Shown: piece after piece, positions 41,919-51,082 of the stretch | Position numbering within the stretch: position 1 is the first letter of the stretch | How the letters are laid out: each line of letters opens with the position of its first letter | Source: Brucella tritici | GTDB lineage: Bacteria; Pseudomonadota; Alphaproteobacteria; Rhizobiales; Rhizobiaceae | Reading direction: 5' to 3' | NCBI RefSeq assembly: GCF_902825325.1 | Contig: NZ_CADEAR010000001.1 | Location: forward strand, 310,001-374,000 | Length of the DNA stretch: 64,000 bases | Notes under the pieces: model-generated | The model's input: the letters and a program-made list of their open reading frames with translations, nothing else | The model's database searches: none | What the model was told of the DNA's origin: nothing | Translations under genes and position numbers: made by a program

Positions 41919-43373
41919 ATGTATCTCGGGCTCGATCTAGGAACATCCGGTGTCAAGGCGCTGTTGATCGACGACGCGCAGACGGTGATCGGTTCGGCCC
42001 ATGGCGAACTGGATGTTTCGCGCCCCCATCCCGGCTGGAGCGAACAGGACCCGGCACATTGGATCAAGGCTTGTCGCACTGCAATCGTTGGCTTGCGCAC
42101 TGCCCACCCAAAGGAGTTTTCGGCGATTGCCGGTATCGGCCTTTCCGGCCAGATGCATGGTGCTACCCTGCTGGACGAACAGGATCAGGTACTGCGCCCC
42201 TGCATCCTCTGGAACGACACGCGCAGCTATCGCGAAGCAGCCAAGCTTGATGCCGATCCGGCCTTTCGCGCCATCACCGGCAATATCGTCTTTCCGGGCT
42301 TTACCGCGCCCAAACTCGTCTGGGTTGCCAATAACGAACCCGATATTTTCGCACGTACCCGCAAGGTGTTGCTGCCGAAGGATTATCTGCGCCTCTGGCT
42401 GACCGGTGAATATGTCTCCGATATGTCGGATTCAGCAGGTACAAGCTGGCTCGATACCGGTGCACGCCGCTGGTCTCAAGAACTTCTGGACAAGACCGGC
42501 CTCGATGAAAACCAGATGCCGCGTCTTGCCGAAGGCACGGACGCAACTGGACGCCTGCGATCTGAACTTGCCGCCGAATGGGGCATTGCCGGTCAGCCGG
42601 TCGTGGCGGGCGGTGCTGGCGACAATGCAGCCTCGGCCTGCGGCATGGGTACGGTCAAGCCCGGCCATGCCTTTGTTTCGCTAGGCACTTCAGGCGTGCT
42701 CTTTGCAGCAAATGGGGCCTATCAGCCAAAGCCTGAAAGTGCGGTTCATGCCTTTTGCCACGCCCTGCCCGACACATGGCACCAGATGGGTGTCATCCTG
42801 TCTGCGGCAAGTGCGCTCGACTGGTACGCGCGGCTTGTCGGCAAAACGGCACACGAGCTTGATAAGGAACTCGGCGACACCTTGAATGCACCGGGCAGCG
42901 CGACGTTCTTGCCTTATCTCTCCGGCGAACGCACCCCGTATAACGATGCGAAGATACGTGGTGTGTTTTCGGGTCTTGAGCATGAATCGGATCAGCGCGT
43001 ATTGACGCAAGCCGTGCTCGAAGGGGTCGCCTTCGCGATCCGCGACAACCTCGCCGCGCTGCAATCGGCTGGCACCGATATCAAGTCACTCACTGCCGTC
43101 GGTGGCGGTTCACGCTCTACCTATTGGCTGAAGGCAATCGCGACCGCGTTGAATGTACCGATTGCCTTGCCGGAGGAAGGCGACTTCGGTGGCGCTTTTG
43201 GCGCCGCGCGACTGGGTCTCATTGCGGCCACAAGCGCCGATCCATTTGCCGTCTGCACGCCGCCGCGAACCGAACGCACGATAGAGCCGGAAGCCGCCCT
43301 GCTCCCGGTCTATGAGGAAGCCTATCAGCGTTATCACGCCCTTTATCCGGCACTTCACGCCCTCGCCGGTTAG
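41919..43373 (+). CDS. xylB: Xylulokinase XylB
   Basis: A 484-aa sugar kinase of the FGGY family, as long as E. coli XylB (484). It phosphorylates D-xylulose to xylulose 5-phosphate. Visible marks: the N-terminal phosphate loop YLGLDLGTSGVKALLID, SGQMHGATLLDEQDQVLRPC, LWNDTRSYREA, the catalytic-Asp region AGGAGDNAASACGMGTVKPG, and FLPYLSGERTPYND with the C-terminal AVGGGSRSTYWLKAIATALN. An AGGAG ribosome site precedes the ATG. It sits between the regulator and xylA, and is probably one transcript with them. Confidence 0.92.
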   Translation: MYLGLDLGTSGVKALLIDDAQTVIGSAHGELDVSRPHPGWSEQDPAHWIKACRTAIVGLRTAHPKEFSAIAGIGLSGQMHGATLLDEQDQVLRPCILWNDTRSYREAAKLDADPAFRAITGNIVFPGFTAPKLVWVANNEPDIFARTRKVLLPKDYLRLWLTGEYVSDMSDSAGTSWLDTGARRWSQELLDKTGLDENQMPRLAEGTDATGRLRSELAAEWGIAGQPVVAGGAGDNAASACGMGTVKPGHAFVSLGTSGVLFAANGAYQPKPESAVHAFCHALPDTWHQMGVILSAASALDWYARLVGKTAHELDKELGDTLNAPGSATFLPYLSGERTPYNDAKIRGVFSGLEHESDQRVLTQAVLEGVAFAIRDNLAALQSAGTDIKSLTAVGGGSRSTYWLKAIATALNVPIALPEEGDFGGAFGAARLGLIAATSADPFAVCTPPRTERTIEPEAALLPVYEEAYQRYHALYPALHALAG

Positions 43374-43424
43374 TGACGCCGCCGCAAACAATCAGATATG
43401 ACGACATTCGAACGGGAGGACACA

Positions 43425-44732
43425 ATGAGCACCGGATTTTTCGGCGACATTCAGAAGGTTAAATATGAAGGGCCGGACAGCGACAATCCGCTGGCATTCC
43501 GCCACTATAATCCGGATGAAATCGTGCTGGGCAAGCGCATGGAGGACCATCTGCGCTTTGCGGTCGCCTACTGGCACAGTTTTGCCTGGGAGGGTGGCGA
43601 CCCGTTCGGCGGACGCACCTTCGACCGCCCCTGGTATTCCAACGAGTTGGATGCGGCAAAGCTCAAGGCTGACGTGGCCTTCGAGTTTTTTTCCCTGCTT
43701 GGCACGCCCTATTATTGCTTCCACGATGCAGATGTGCGGCCCGAAGGACGCAACTTTGCAGAAAACACGCGATATCTCAACGAAATCGTCGATATTTTCG
43801 AGAAGAAGCAGGCCGAAACCGGCGTAAAGCTTCTCTGGGGTACAGCCAACCTGTTCTCCAATCGCCGCTATATGGGCGGTGCCGCGACCAATCCCGATCC
43901 AGATGTTTTCGCCTTTGCCGCAGCGACCGTGAAAAGCTGCATAGACGCGACGAAACGGCTCGGTGGTGAGAACTACGTGCTCTGGGGCGGTCGCGAAGGC
44001 TATGAAACGCTGCTCAATACCGATCTTGGGCGCGAACTCGACCAGATGGGGCGGTTCCTCAATCTGGTGGTCGAGTACAAGCACAAGATCGGCTTCAAGG
44101 GCACGATCCTGATCGAACCGAAGCCGCAGGAGCCAACCAAGCATCAATATGACTACGATGTTGCGACAGTCTATGGCTTCTTGAAGCGCTATGGCCTCGA
44201 AAACGAAGTAAAGCTTAACATCGAGCAGGGTCACGCCATTCTGGCCGGTCACTCGTTCGAACATGAACTGGCGCTTGCCCGTGCGCTCGGCATTTTCGGT
44301 TCCATCGACATGAACCGCAATGACTATCAGTCGGGATGGGATACGGACCAGTTCCCGAACAATGTACCGGAAATGGCGCTTGCCTATTATCAGGTTCTGC
44401 TTGCAGGCGGCTTCACGACCGGCGGCACGAATTTCGACGCCAAGCTGCGTCGTCAGTCGCTCGATCCGCAGGATCTGCTGATCGGCCATATCGGTGGCAT
44501 GGATTGCTGCGCGCGCGGGCTGAAAGCAGCCGCCGGAATGCTTGAAGACGGCGCATTGTCCAAGCCGCTCGATGAACGTTATGCAGGCTGGAATGGCGAC
44601 TTCGGCAAGAAGCTTTTGACTGGCCTCTCGTTGGACCAGATCACGGCTGAAGTCGAAGCGAAGGACATCAACCCGCAGCCGAAATCCGGCCGTCAGGAAT
44701 ATCTCGAAAACGTCGTCAATCGCTACGTTTGA
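43425..44732 (+). CDS. xylA: Xylose isomerase XylA
   Basis: A 435-aa class II xylose isomerase, converting D-xylose to D-xylulose with two divalent metals. Marks: [15 protein letters not shown], the catalytic His region [13 protein letters not shown] (about 98-105), [33 protein letters not shown] (metal Glu and neighbours), [18 protein letters not shown], and [19 protein letters not shown]. The ATG at 43425 is preferred, because GGGAGGA lies just before it and the product then begins as in the family (MSTGFFG); the ATG at 43398 would add nine residues. Ends in a strong terminator. Confidence 0.93.
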   Translation: MSTGFFGDIQKVKYEGPDSDNPLAFRHYNPDEIVLGKRMEDHLRFAVAYWHSFAWEGGDPFGGRTFDRPWYSNELDAAKLKADVAFEFFSLLGTPYYCFHDADVRPEGRNFAENTRYLNEIVDIFEKKQAETGVKLLWGTANLFSNRRYMGGAATNPDPDVFAFAAATVKSCIDATKRLGGENYVLWGGREGYETLLNTDLGRELDQMGRFLNLVVEYKHKIGFKGTILIEPKPQEPTKHQYDYDVATVYGFLKRYGLENEVKLNIEQGHAILAGHSFEHELALARALGIFGSIDMNRNDYQSGWDTDQFPNNVPEMALAYYQVLLAGGFTTGGTNFDAKLRRQSLDPQDLLIGHIGGMDCCARGLKAAAGMLEDGALSKPLDERYAGWNGDFGKKLLTGLSLDQITAEVEAKDINPQPKSGRQEYLENVVNRYV

Positions 44733-44755
44733 AGTCATTAATCGACGGATACAAA

Positions 44756-44778
44756 AAAGGGCGCCACCGGCGCCCTTT
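44756..44778. terminator. Bidirectional rho-independent terminator
   Basis: A perfect 10-bp stem (AAAGGGCGCC / GGCGCCCTTT) with a three-base loop, preceded by a run of A and followed by CTTCT. It lies between the convergent xylA and Gfo/Idh gene ends and should stop both transcripts. Confidence 0.85.
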
Positions 44779-44798
44779 CTTCTATTACATATCGATTT

Positions 44799-45971
44799 CT
44801 AAAGCTTGACCCAGCCACCGTTTTTCTGTGACGAGCGCACGCAGGCATCGATGAAAGCAACGCCCTTCAAACCGTCATCAACGGTCGGATAAATCACGGC
44901 ACTATCCGGCTTTTTGCCGTTGCGATGAGCTTCGATGGCATTGGCGGCTTCCGAATAAATCGTGGCAAAAGCTTCCAGATAACCTTCAGGATGCCCAGCC
45001 GGTACGCGGGTCACGCGGGCGCTCGCAGAACCGACACCGGCACCGCCCCGTGTGATAAGCCGCTTCTGCTCGCCAAAAGGCGTGAACCAGAGATAGTTCG
45101 GGGCTTCCTGTGCCCATTCAATGCCGCCCTTCGTGCCATAGACGCGCAGGCGCAGCGCGTTTTCATTACCGGGTGCAACCTGGCTGCACCAGAGCATGCC
45201 CTTGGCGCCGCCCGCGTAACGCAGCATCACATGGGCGTTGTCGTCCAAGCGACGTCCCTCGACAAAACTGTCAAGATCAGCCGCAAGGCTGTCGAGCGTC
45301 AATCCGGTCACGAACGAGGCGAGATTAAACGCGTGCGTGCCGATATCGCCCGTCGCGCCGCCTAGTCCCGATTGCGCCGGATCGGTGCGCCAGACAGCGC
45401 CCTTGGCACCTGTCGCTTCCACCGCTTCGGTCAGCCAGTCCTGCGCATATTCCACCTGTACGACACGAAGATCGCCAAGATCGCCATTGGCGATCATTTC
45501 GCGCGCCTGCCGCACCATCGGATAGCCTGTGTAATTATGCGTCAGAACGAACAAGGCTCCGCTTTCATCAGCGACTTTTTTCAGCTTCTTCGCATCGGCA
45601 AGTGTCGAGGTCAGCGGCTTGTCGCAGATGACGTGGATGCCTCGCTTCAGGAATTCCTTCGCAGCTTCATAGTGAACGTGGTTTGGCGTCACGATGGAAA
45701 CGGCTTGGATCCCGTTTTTCAGCCGTGCCTCACGAATGGCCATGTCCTTGTAGCTGGAATAGATGCGGTCTTCGGCCAGCCCCAGTTCACGCCCTGAGGC
45801 CTGCGCCTTTTCCGCAGATGAGGACAAAGCGCCTGCCACCAGTTCAAACCGGTTGTCGAGCCGTGCCGCCATGCGGTGCACGCCGCCGATAAACGCACCT
45901 GCCCCACCGCCCACCATGCCGAGGCGGATACGGGGAGCAGCTGTTTCCGTGGTTTTAGCTTCGATGGTCAT
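44799..45971 (-). CDS. Gfo/Idh/MocA family NAD(P)-dependent oxidoreductase
   Basis: A 390-aa oxidoreductase. The N-terminal Rossmann loop is LGMVGGGAGAFIGGVHRMAA. VSIVTPNHVHYEAAKEFLKR and VICDKPLTSTLADAKKL (the EKP/DKP catalytic Lys motif) follow. GGATGDIGTHAFNLASFV carries the conserved Asp-x-x-x-His, where the catalytic His normally lies. Such enzymes oxidise inositols, glucose-type sugars or their acids. It is the last gene of a minus-strand operon, 15 bp after the isomerase/epimerase gene, and ends at the shared terminator. A catabolic step on the imported sugar is likely, with the substrate unknown. Confidence 0.85.
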   Translation of the reverse strand: MTIEAKTTETAAPRIRLGMVGGGAGAFIGGVHRMAARLDNRFELVAGALSSSAEKAQASGRELGLAEDRIYSSYKDMAIREARLKNGIQAVSIVTPNHVHYEAAKEFLKRGIHVICDKPLTSTLADAKKLKKVADESGALFVLTHNYTGYPMVRQAREMIANGDLGDLRVVQVEYAQDWLTEAVEATGAKGAVWRTDPAQSGLGGATGDIGTHAFNLASFVTGLTLDSLAADLDSFVEGRRLDDNAHVMLRYAGGAKGMLWCSQVAPGNENALRLRVYGTKGGIEWAQEAPNYLWFTPFGEQKRLITRGGAGVGSASARVTRVPAGHPEGYLEAFATIYSEAANAIEAHRNGKKPDSAVIYPTVDDGLKGVAFIDACVRSSQKNGGWVKL

Positions 45972-45986
45972 GTCGATCCCTATGTC

Positions 45987-47039
45987 TTACAAGCCAAGCA
46001 TACGGCGATTGGCAGCGTCATCGGTGCCGCCGGCGGCGAAATCGTCGAATGCCTTGTCGGTAACCCGGATGATATGCGCCTTGACGAATTCGGCGCCCTC
46101 GCGCGCGCCGTCTTCAGGATGCTTCAGGGCGCATTCCCATTCGACCACAGCCCAGCCGTCAAAGTCGTTCGCGGCCATTTTGGAGAATACCGCGCCGAAA
46201 TCCACCTGCCCGTCACCGAGCGACCGGAAGCGGCCTGCACGGTTGACCCAGCCCTGATATCCGCCATAGACGCCCTGTCGCCCGGTCGGATTGAACTCCG
46301 CATCCTTGACGTGGAACATCTTGATGCGGTCCTTATAGATGTCGATATTGTCGAGATAATCGAGGCACTGCAGAACATAATGCGACGGGTCGTAAAGCAT
46401 GTTGGCCCGCGGGTGATTTTTGACCTGTTCCAGAAACATCTCGAAGGTCACGCCGTCGTGCAGGTCTTCGCCCGGATGGATTTCATAGCAAATATCGACA
46501 CCATGCTCGTCGGCATGATCGAGGATTGGCTTCCAGCGTCGGGCGAGTTCCTCAAATGCGGTTTCGACCAGACCGGCAGGACGCTGCGGCCATGGATAGA
46601 CAAACGGCCACGCCAGCGCGCCGGAAAAGGTCGCATGCGCGCCAATGCCGAGATTGCGTGAGGCGCGGATTGCCATCTTTACCTGCTCGACCGCCCAGGC
46701 CTGACGCGCCTTGGGATTGCCGCGCACTTCCGGCACTGCGAAACCATCGAAAGCTTCGTCATAGGCGGGATGCACCGCAACGAGCTGGCCCTGCAAGTGG
46801 GTCGAGAGCTCCGTGACCTCGACACCGTTCTGGCGAGCCACCCCGGCGAATTCGTCGCAATAATCCTTCGATTCAGAAGCCTTTTTCAGATCGATCAACT
46901 GGCTGGCCCATGTGGGAACCTGCACCCCGGCATAGCCTTTTTCGGCAGCCCATTTGGTGATGCCATCCCATGTGTTGAACGGCGCTTCATCGCCTGCGAA
47001 CTGCCCAAGAAAAATCCCAGGACCCTTGATCGTCTTCAT
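45987..47039 (-). CDS. Sugar phosphate isomerase/epimerase-like TIM-barrel protein
   Basis: A 350-aa AP-endonuclease-2/xylose-isomerase-like TIM barrel. Candidate metal ligands: Glu in CYEIHPGEDLHDG, Asp and His in MLYDPSHYVLQ, His and Asp in MFHVKDAEF, and Glu in AVVEWECALKHPEDG. Members include IolE, IolI, OtnI and epimerases. The ATG at 47039 has AGGAG seven bases upstream; the TTG at 47042 is less likely. It is 15 bp before the Gfo/Idh gene; such pairs are often seen in catabolism of inositols and rare sugars. A terminator at 47136-47163 separates it from the binding-protein gene. Confidence 0.82.
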   Translation of the reverse strand: MKTIKGPGIFLGQFAGDEAPFNTWDGITKWAAEKGYAGVQVPTWASQLIDLKKASESKDYCDEFAGVARQNGVEVTELSTHLQGQLVAVHPAYDEAFDGFAVPEVRGNPKARQAWAVEQVKMAIRASRNLGIGAHATFSGALAWPFVYPWPQRPAGLVETAFEELARRWKPILDHADEHGVDICYEIHPGEDLHDGVTFEMFLEQVKNHPRANMLYDPSHYVLQCLDYLDNIDIYKDRIKMFHVKDAEFNPTGRQGVYGGYQGWVNRAGRFRSLGDGQVDFGAVFSKMAANDFDGWAVVEWECALKHPEDGAREGAEFVKAHIIRVTDKAFDDFAAGGTDDAANRRMLGL

Positions 47040-47135
47040 CAAATTTCTCCTGAATATGCTCGGACCCCGCCATCAACCGGCATCGAGCAATTTGAGAGCG
47101 CGCATCGCGCTGCATATCGGGAATGAAAAGAAAAG

Positions 47136-47163
47136 CCGTGCGCCTGCTCAGACAGGCGCACGG
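47136..47163 (-). terminator. Rho-independent terminator after the binding-protein gene
   Basis: An 11-bp perfect stem (CCGTGCGCCTG / CAGGCGCACGG) with a six-base loop. On the minus strand it is followed by CTTTTCTTTTC. It lies between the binding-protein stop and the isomerase start, so it likely lowers read-through into the two enzyme genes. Confidence 0.7.
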
Positions 47164-47175
47164 TAGTCAAGCACC

Positions 47176-48138
47176 TTAGAACGGCGAATCCGGGAAATAG
47201 AAATCCTTCGCATTGTCCTTGGTGACGAGCGTAGCATCAAGGATGTAGCTGCCGCTCACCGGAATCTGGTCATAGAAATGACCGGCAGCGAGTTCCATGG
47301 CAGTCGAAACCATTGCCGGCGGATAGAGAACGTCAACCGGCACAAGCTTGTCGCCGTCCATCACCTTCTTGATCATGTCCTTGGAGCCTGCACCGCCCAC
47401 GACATACTGAATGTCGCTGCGGTTCGCCTGCTTGATGGCTTCGAGAACGCCGACGAGCATGTCGTCATCCTGTGCCCAGACCACATCGATCTTCGGATAT
47501 TTGGTCAGGAAGTCCTGCATGACGCGGAAAGCATCGTCGCGGTTCCAGTTGCCATACTGGCGGTCCAGAACCTTCACGTTGGAGCCTTCAATGCCCTTGT
47601 CGAAACCGTCCTGGCGTTGCTGATCGATCGGGATCGGCAGACCGCGAATGATGACGACCTGCGCATCGGGCGTGGTCTTCTTGATATATTCGCCAGCCAC
47701 TTGTCCGAGTGCCGGGTTGTTACCGGCCACATAGAGATCACGGATGGAATTGTCGTTGCTGCTCGGCGCACGGTCGACCAGAGCGACAAAGGTTCCCTTG
47801 TCCTTGATTTCCTTGATGGCGTTGACGAGCGGATCAGGATCAGTCGGCAGAACGACCAGCCCGTCGAGGCCCTGTACGGCCAGATCCTGCAACGCATTGG
47901 CCTGCGATGCCGCATCGGGCGACGTCTTGACGATGACGTTGAGGCCCGGATGCTCAGCCATCAGAAGCTTCGCCACGCGTTCGGCGTGATAAACGACGCC
48001 TGCCGTCCAGCCGTGATCGGCAGCCGGGATCGACACGCCGATCGTCACTTTCTTGTCCTGTGCGCTTGCTGCGCTGCCAAAGGCAAGCGCACCCGCCGTC
48101 AATGCGGCAAAAGCAAGCTTCATCAAATTCCCTCGCAT
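47176..48138 (-). CDS. Ribose-type sugar ABC transporter substrate-binding protein
   Basis: A 320-aa periplasmic binding protein of the ribose/xylose class. It starts at the ATG at 48138 (MRGNLMKLAFAALTAGALAF), with GGGAGGAAG upstream, and the signal peptide ends at ASA before QDKKVTIGVS. Typical regions: SIPAADHGWTAGVVYHAERV, NALQDLAVQGLDGLVVLPTD, VDRAPSSNDNSIRDLYVAGN, VVIIRGLPIPIDQQRQDGFD and VVWAQDDDMLVGVLEAIKQA. The operon also has uronate dehydrogenase, so the ligand may be a uronic acid or an inositol-like sugar. A palindromic repeat lies just upstream, between it and the permease gene. Confidence 0.85.
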   Translation of the reverse strand: MRGNLMKLAFAALTAGALAFGSAASAQDKKVTIGVSIPAADHGWTAGVVYHAERVAKLLMAEHPGLNVIVKTSPDAASQANALQDLAVQGLDGLVVLPTDPDPLVNAIKEIKDKGTFVALVDRAPSSNDNSIRDLYVAGNNPALGQVAGEYIKKTTPDAQVVIIRGLPIPIDQQRQDGFDKGIEGSNVKVLDRQYGNWNRDDAFRVMQDFLTKYPKIDVVWAQDDDMLVGVLEAIKQANRSDIQYVVGGAGSKDMIKKVMDGDKLVPVDVLYPPAMVSTAMELAAGHFYDQIPVSGSYILDATLVTKDNAKDFYFPDSPF

Positions 48139-48210
48139 AGTCTTCCTCCCAGTAAACGCGGGGCTCTCATTCCTCTCTGGCTGGAATCGCCCCAACAATT
48201 CCGCCAATCC

Positions 48211-48315
48211 TTAAAGCGTGTCGCATTTTATCGTACTCGTATGACACGCTTTAAGCTTTTGTTTTCATGCATGTCTTTATCCCAAAACCGGTTCCAACTT
48301 TTGGAAGACATGCAT
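48211..48315. repeat. 105-bp palindromic element, Bru-RS-like
   Basis: Two nested inverted repeats: TTAAAGCGTGTC (48211-48222) with GACACGCTTTAA (48243-48254), then ATGCATGTCTT with AAGACATGCAT around CCCAAAACCGGTTCC ... TTTTGG (48267-48315). Length and pattern match the 103-105-bp Bru-RS palindromes known from Brucella as IS711 insertion spots; this match is from memory. It lies between the permease and binding-protein genes. Confidence 0.6.
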
Positions 48316-48320
48316 TAGAC

Positions 48321-49322
48321 CTATCTTCGCGACAGCGAACGCTGCACCAACATGGCGATAATGATGATCGCACCCTGAATGGCTCCCAGCAGATATTCGC
48401 TGACAAAGTTCGACAGGATCATGATGTTGCCGATGATCTCCAGAATGAACGCGCCGCAGATTGTGCCCCAGATACGACCCACGCCGCCGCGTAAAGCTGT
48501 TCCGCCGACAACGACGGCGGTGATCGCCTGCAGTTCCCACATCAGGCCGGTCGTGGCCGACGTAGAACCCAGACGCGGCACATAGAGAAGCACAGCCACA
48601 GCGACGCAAAGGCCCTGAATGACGAAGGCGATAGTGCGCACTTTCTTGACTGAAATGCCGGAATAGCGCGCCACGTCCTCATTCGATCCGACCGCGATGA
48701 CATGGCGGCCATAGCGGGTCCGATAAAGGACGAATGCCGCAAGCGCTGCCGTCACGAAGATGAAAATAACAGGAATAGGAATGCCAGCTATGTGTCCGTA
48801 ATAGACCGGACGGTACATGGCCTGAATTTCGGAATTACGCAGAGTGATCGCACCACCTTGCGATAGCCATGTAGTGAGACCACGATAGATGCCCATCGTG
48901 CCGAGCGTTGCAATGAAGGGTTCTATGCCGCCAACGGTCGTTATCAGTCCGTTCAACAGGCCGCAGGCTGCCCCGACGATCAGCGCCAGCATCACGGCCG
49001 CAATCAGCATCATCACCGGATCGGCGATCACCCCGCTGTTCATGAACAGGATCATGATACTGGCGACGAATGCCACCATTGCGCCCACGGACAGGTCGAG
49101 CCCACCAGACGAGATCACATAGGTGGCGCCAAGTGCGATAATGGCGATGAAAGCGCTGCGCGTTGCGACATTGAGAAGATTATCGATACTGATGAAGTTC
49201 GGGCTGGCAATCGCGCCCAGAACAAGCAGCAAGGCGAGCGCAATAAACGGGGCAATCGCCCTTAAATCCCAATCCTTGGATGTCCTCGCCACTGAGCCTT
49301 TATCGGTCGCAACCTGTGTCAT
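48321..49322 (-). CDS. Ribose-type sugar ABC transporter permease
   Basis: A 333-aa permease of the CUT2 class with about nine or ten membrane segments. Signatures: FIAIIALGATYVISSGGLDLS (about 52-72, with the SGGLDLS form of the EIDLS motif), GGIEPFIATLGTMGIYRGL, RYGRHVIAVGSNEDVARYSG and AVVVGGTALRGGVGRIWGTI. It forms the channel with the ATPase encoded 21 bp upstream. The repeat element follows its stop after only 5 bp, so the message end may be shaped by that structure. Confidence 0.87.
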   Translation of the reverse strand: MTQVATDKGSVARTSKDWDLRAIAPFIALALLLVLGAIASPNFISIDNLLNVATRSAFIAIIALGATYVISSGGLDLSVGAMVAFVASIMILFMNSGVIADPVMMLIAAVMLALIVGAACGLLNGLITTVGGIEPFIATLGTMGIYRGLTTWLSQGGAITLRNSEIQAMYRPVYYGHIAGIPIPVIFIFVTAALAAFVLYRTRYGRHVIAVGSNEDVARYSGISVKKVRTIAFVIQGLCVAVAVLLYVPRLGSTSATTGLMWELQAITAVVVGGTALRGGVGRIWGTICGAFILEIIGNIMILSNFVSEYLLGAIQGAIIIIAMLVQRSLSRR

Positions 49323-49343
49323 CTACTTCCCACTTTATTGTTT

Positions 49344-50867
49344 TTATGCGGCATTTTCGGCTTCAACGCCGGTTGCAAGCACGACGATGTCATGTTCCGT
49401 CATACGGTCGCCTGTCACCTCACCGGCAACCCGCCCTTCCCGCATCACGACGATGCGGTCGCAGATACCAATCAGTTCCGGCATTTCCGACGAAACGACG
49501 ATGATTGATTTCCCCTCATCCGCCAGATTGGCGATGAACTGGTAAATCTGCTCCTTCGTGCCGACGTCGATGCCGCGTGTCGGTTCATCGATGATGACGA
49601 TAGACGGATCGAGCATCATCATCTTGGCAAGCAGAAGCTTTTGCTGGTTGCCACCTGAAAGCTGGCCCGCCAGAATATCCTTGCGACCGGTGCGGATATC
49701 GAACTCGCGAATTGCATCATCGAGCGCGGTGCGCTCCCGGTTGCGGTCGATCTGCAAACCGCTCACGAATTTCGTCAGCGAGGCGAGTGTCAGATTTACA
49801 CCCAAGTCCTTGGACAGAAGCAGCCCTTTGCCCTTCCGGTCCTCGCTGAGATAAACGATCCCCGCCTTCTGGCTTTCATGCGCATTGCGGAAATGAACCG
49901 GTTTGCCATTATGGCGCGCGTTCCCCTTGCCGGGGCGCAGCCCGACAATGCCTTCCATCAGTTCCGTGCGTCCCGCACCAACGAGACCGGCGAAGCCGAG
50001 TATCTCGCCCCGGTTCAGATGGAAGCTCGCATTCTGCACATAGCCAGGTACGCTGAAGTTCTCGATTTCGAGAATGGCAGCGTTGTCATGCTGGCTTGCG
50101 CGGTCAGGATAAAGCTTTGAAACGTCACGACCGACCATCAGGCGGGCCATGTCCGATGGCTGCAATTCCGACGACAGATGCGCTGAAACGAGCTTGCCGT
50201 CGCGAAGCACAGTCACGCGATCGGATATTTCCTTCACTTCCGGCAGACGGTGCGAGATGTAGAGGACGGCGACACCCTTCGCGCGAATGTCGCGAATGAC
50301 TTTCAGCAGTGCTTCTGTCTCGAAGGGCGTCAGCGAGGCGGTCGGTTCGTCGAAAATCACCACACGATGCGGCACCAGCAGCACGCGGGCAATCTGCACC
50401 AGCTGGCGCTGTGCAATCGACAAGGAGCCTACAACTGCATCCGGATCTATATCGGCACCAAGATCACGGATGGCCTTGCGCGCGCCTTCACGCATCGACT
50501 TGTCATCAACGACCAGTCCACGGTTAAGCTCGCGACCAAGATAGATGTTCTGCGCGACTGTCAGATCTGGCGCGAGCAAAATTTCCTGATGCACCAGCAC
50601 AATGCCCTGTGCTTCCGCCTCCACCGGCCCCGAGAAGGAAACCGGCTTGCCGTCGATGCGGATTTCCCCGCTCGTAGGACGTTCATTGCCCGCGAGCAGC
50701 TTCATCAGCGTCGATTTCCCGGCACCGTTTTCACCGATGATCGCATGAACTTCGCCGCCGAAAATGCGCAGGTCAATATTCTTCAGAACCTGGACAGGAC
50801 CGAATGATTTGGAAAGCGACACAGCCTTCAGCAGCGCAGGCCTGTCATCTTTTTCCGGCGCACTCAC
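49344..50867 (-). CDS. Ribose-type sugar ABC transporter ATP-binding protein
   Basis: A 507-aa double ABC ATPase of the RbsA/MglA class. The first domain has Walker [19 protein letters not shown], signature LSIAQRQLVQIARVL and Walker B VVIFDEPTASL. The second has the altered Walker [17 protein letters not shown], signature [15 protein letters not shown] and IVIIDEPTRGIDVG. The start is GTG at 50867, overlapping by GTGA the stop of a possible 25-codon leader frame (50864-50941). It energises sugar uptake with the permease at 48321 and the binding protein at 47176. Confidence 0.87.
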   Translation of the reverse strand: MSAPEKDDRPALLKAVSLSKSFGPVQVLKNIDLRIFGGEVHAIIGENGAGKSTLMKLLAGNERPTSGEIRIDGKPVSFSGPVEAEAQGIVLVHQEILLAPDLTVAQNIYLGRELNRGLVVDDKSMREGARKAIRDLGADIDPDAVVGSLSIAQRQLVQIARVLLVPHRVVIFDEPTASLTPFETEALLKVIRDIRAKGVAVLYISHRLPEVKEISDRVTVLRDGKLVSAHLSSELQPSDMARLMVGRDVSKLYPDRASQHDNAAILEIENFSVPGYVQNASFHLNRGEILGFAGLVGAGRTELMEGIVGLRPGKGNARHNGKPVHFRNAHESQKAGIVYLSEDRKGKGLLLSKDLGVNLTLASLTKFVSGLQIDRNRERTALDDAIREFDIRTGRKDILAGQLSGGNQQKLLLAKMMMLDPSIVIIDEPTRGIDVGTKEQIYQFIANLADEGKSIIVVSSEMPELIGICDRIVVMREGRVAGEVTGDRMTEHDIVVLATGVEAENAA

Positions 50868-50941
50868 AGGCGACCGCCCATAGCGAACTGCCGCACTTGG
50901 CGCTTCTCAATTGTACTCTGTCTCAATGCTTCTGGCTGCAC
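50864..50941 (-). CDS. Possible 25-codon leader peptide before the ATPase gene
   Basis: A short frame starting at GTG 50941, reading MQPEALRQSTIEKRQVRQFA and five more residues (MGGRL), then a TGA overlapping the ATPase GTG start (GTGA). A very strong ribosome site (GGGAGGAG, five bases before the GTG) is otherwise unexplained, since the ATPase start has none as good. It may recruit ribosomes that re-initiate on the ATPase gene. No regulatory residues are evident. It could also be a chance frame. Confidence 0.4.
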   Translation of the reverse strand: MQPEALRQSTIEKRQVRQFAMGGRL

Positions 50942-50987
50942 GTGAACTCCTCCCAAAGCGTCACGATGAAAAGCTTAGCTTTCGTTT

Positions 50988-51003
50988 TGAGGTACGTAAA
51001 GCA
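50988..51003 (-). promoter_or_regulatory. Candidate sugar operator, near copy of the xyl palindrome
   Basis: TGAGGTACGTAAAGCA on the plus strand, and TTTACGTACCTCA on the minus strand, which is identical to 40804-40816 near the xylose regulator gene. It lies in the 215-bp gap between uronate dehydrogenase and the ATPase gene, 121 bp before the latter, and so may mark an internal promoter there. Confidence 0.55.
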
Positions 51004-51082
51004 AAATGTGCACTCTATCCCATCATCAAACCGGAGAAGCCCTGCCCTTGCAAGGCTTCTGTCTCTATGCGGACGAGCCTGA

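Noticed and set aside
43392-44738. 448-codon open frame on the minus strand
   Set aside because: Exactly antisense to xylA, whose product is unmistakable; the frame is open only because of codon bias.
47278-48318. 346-codon open frame on the plus strand
   Set aside because: Antisense to the sugar-binding protein gene and running into the palindromic repeat; composition unlike a folded protein.
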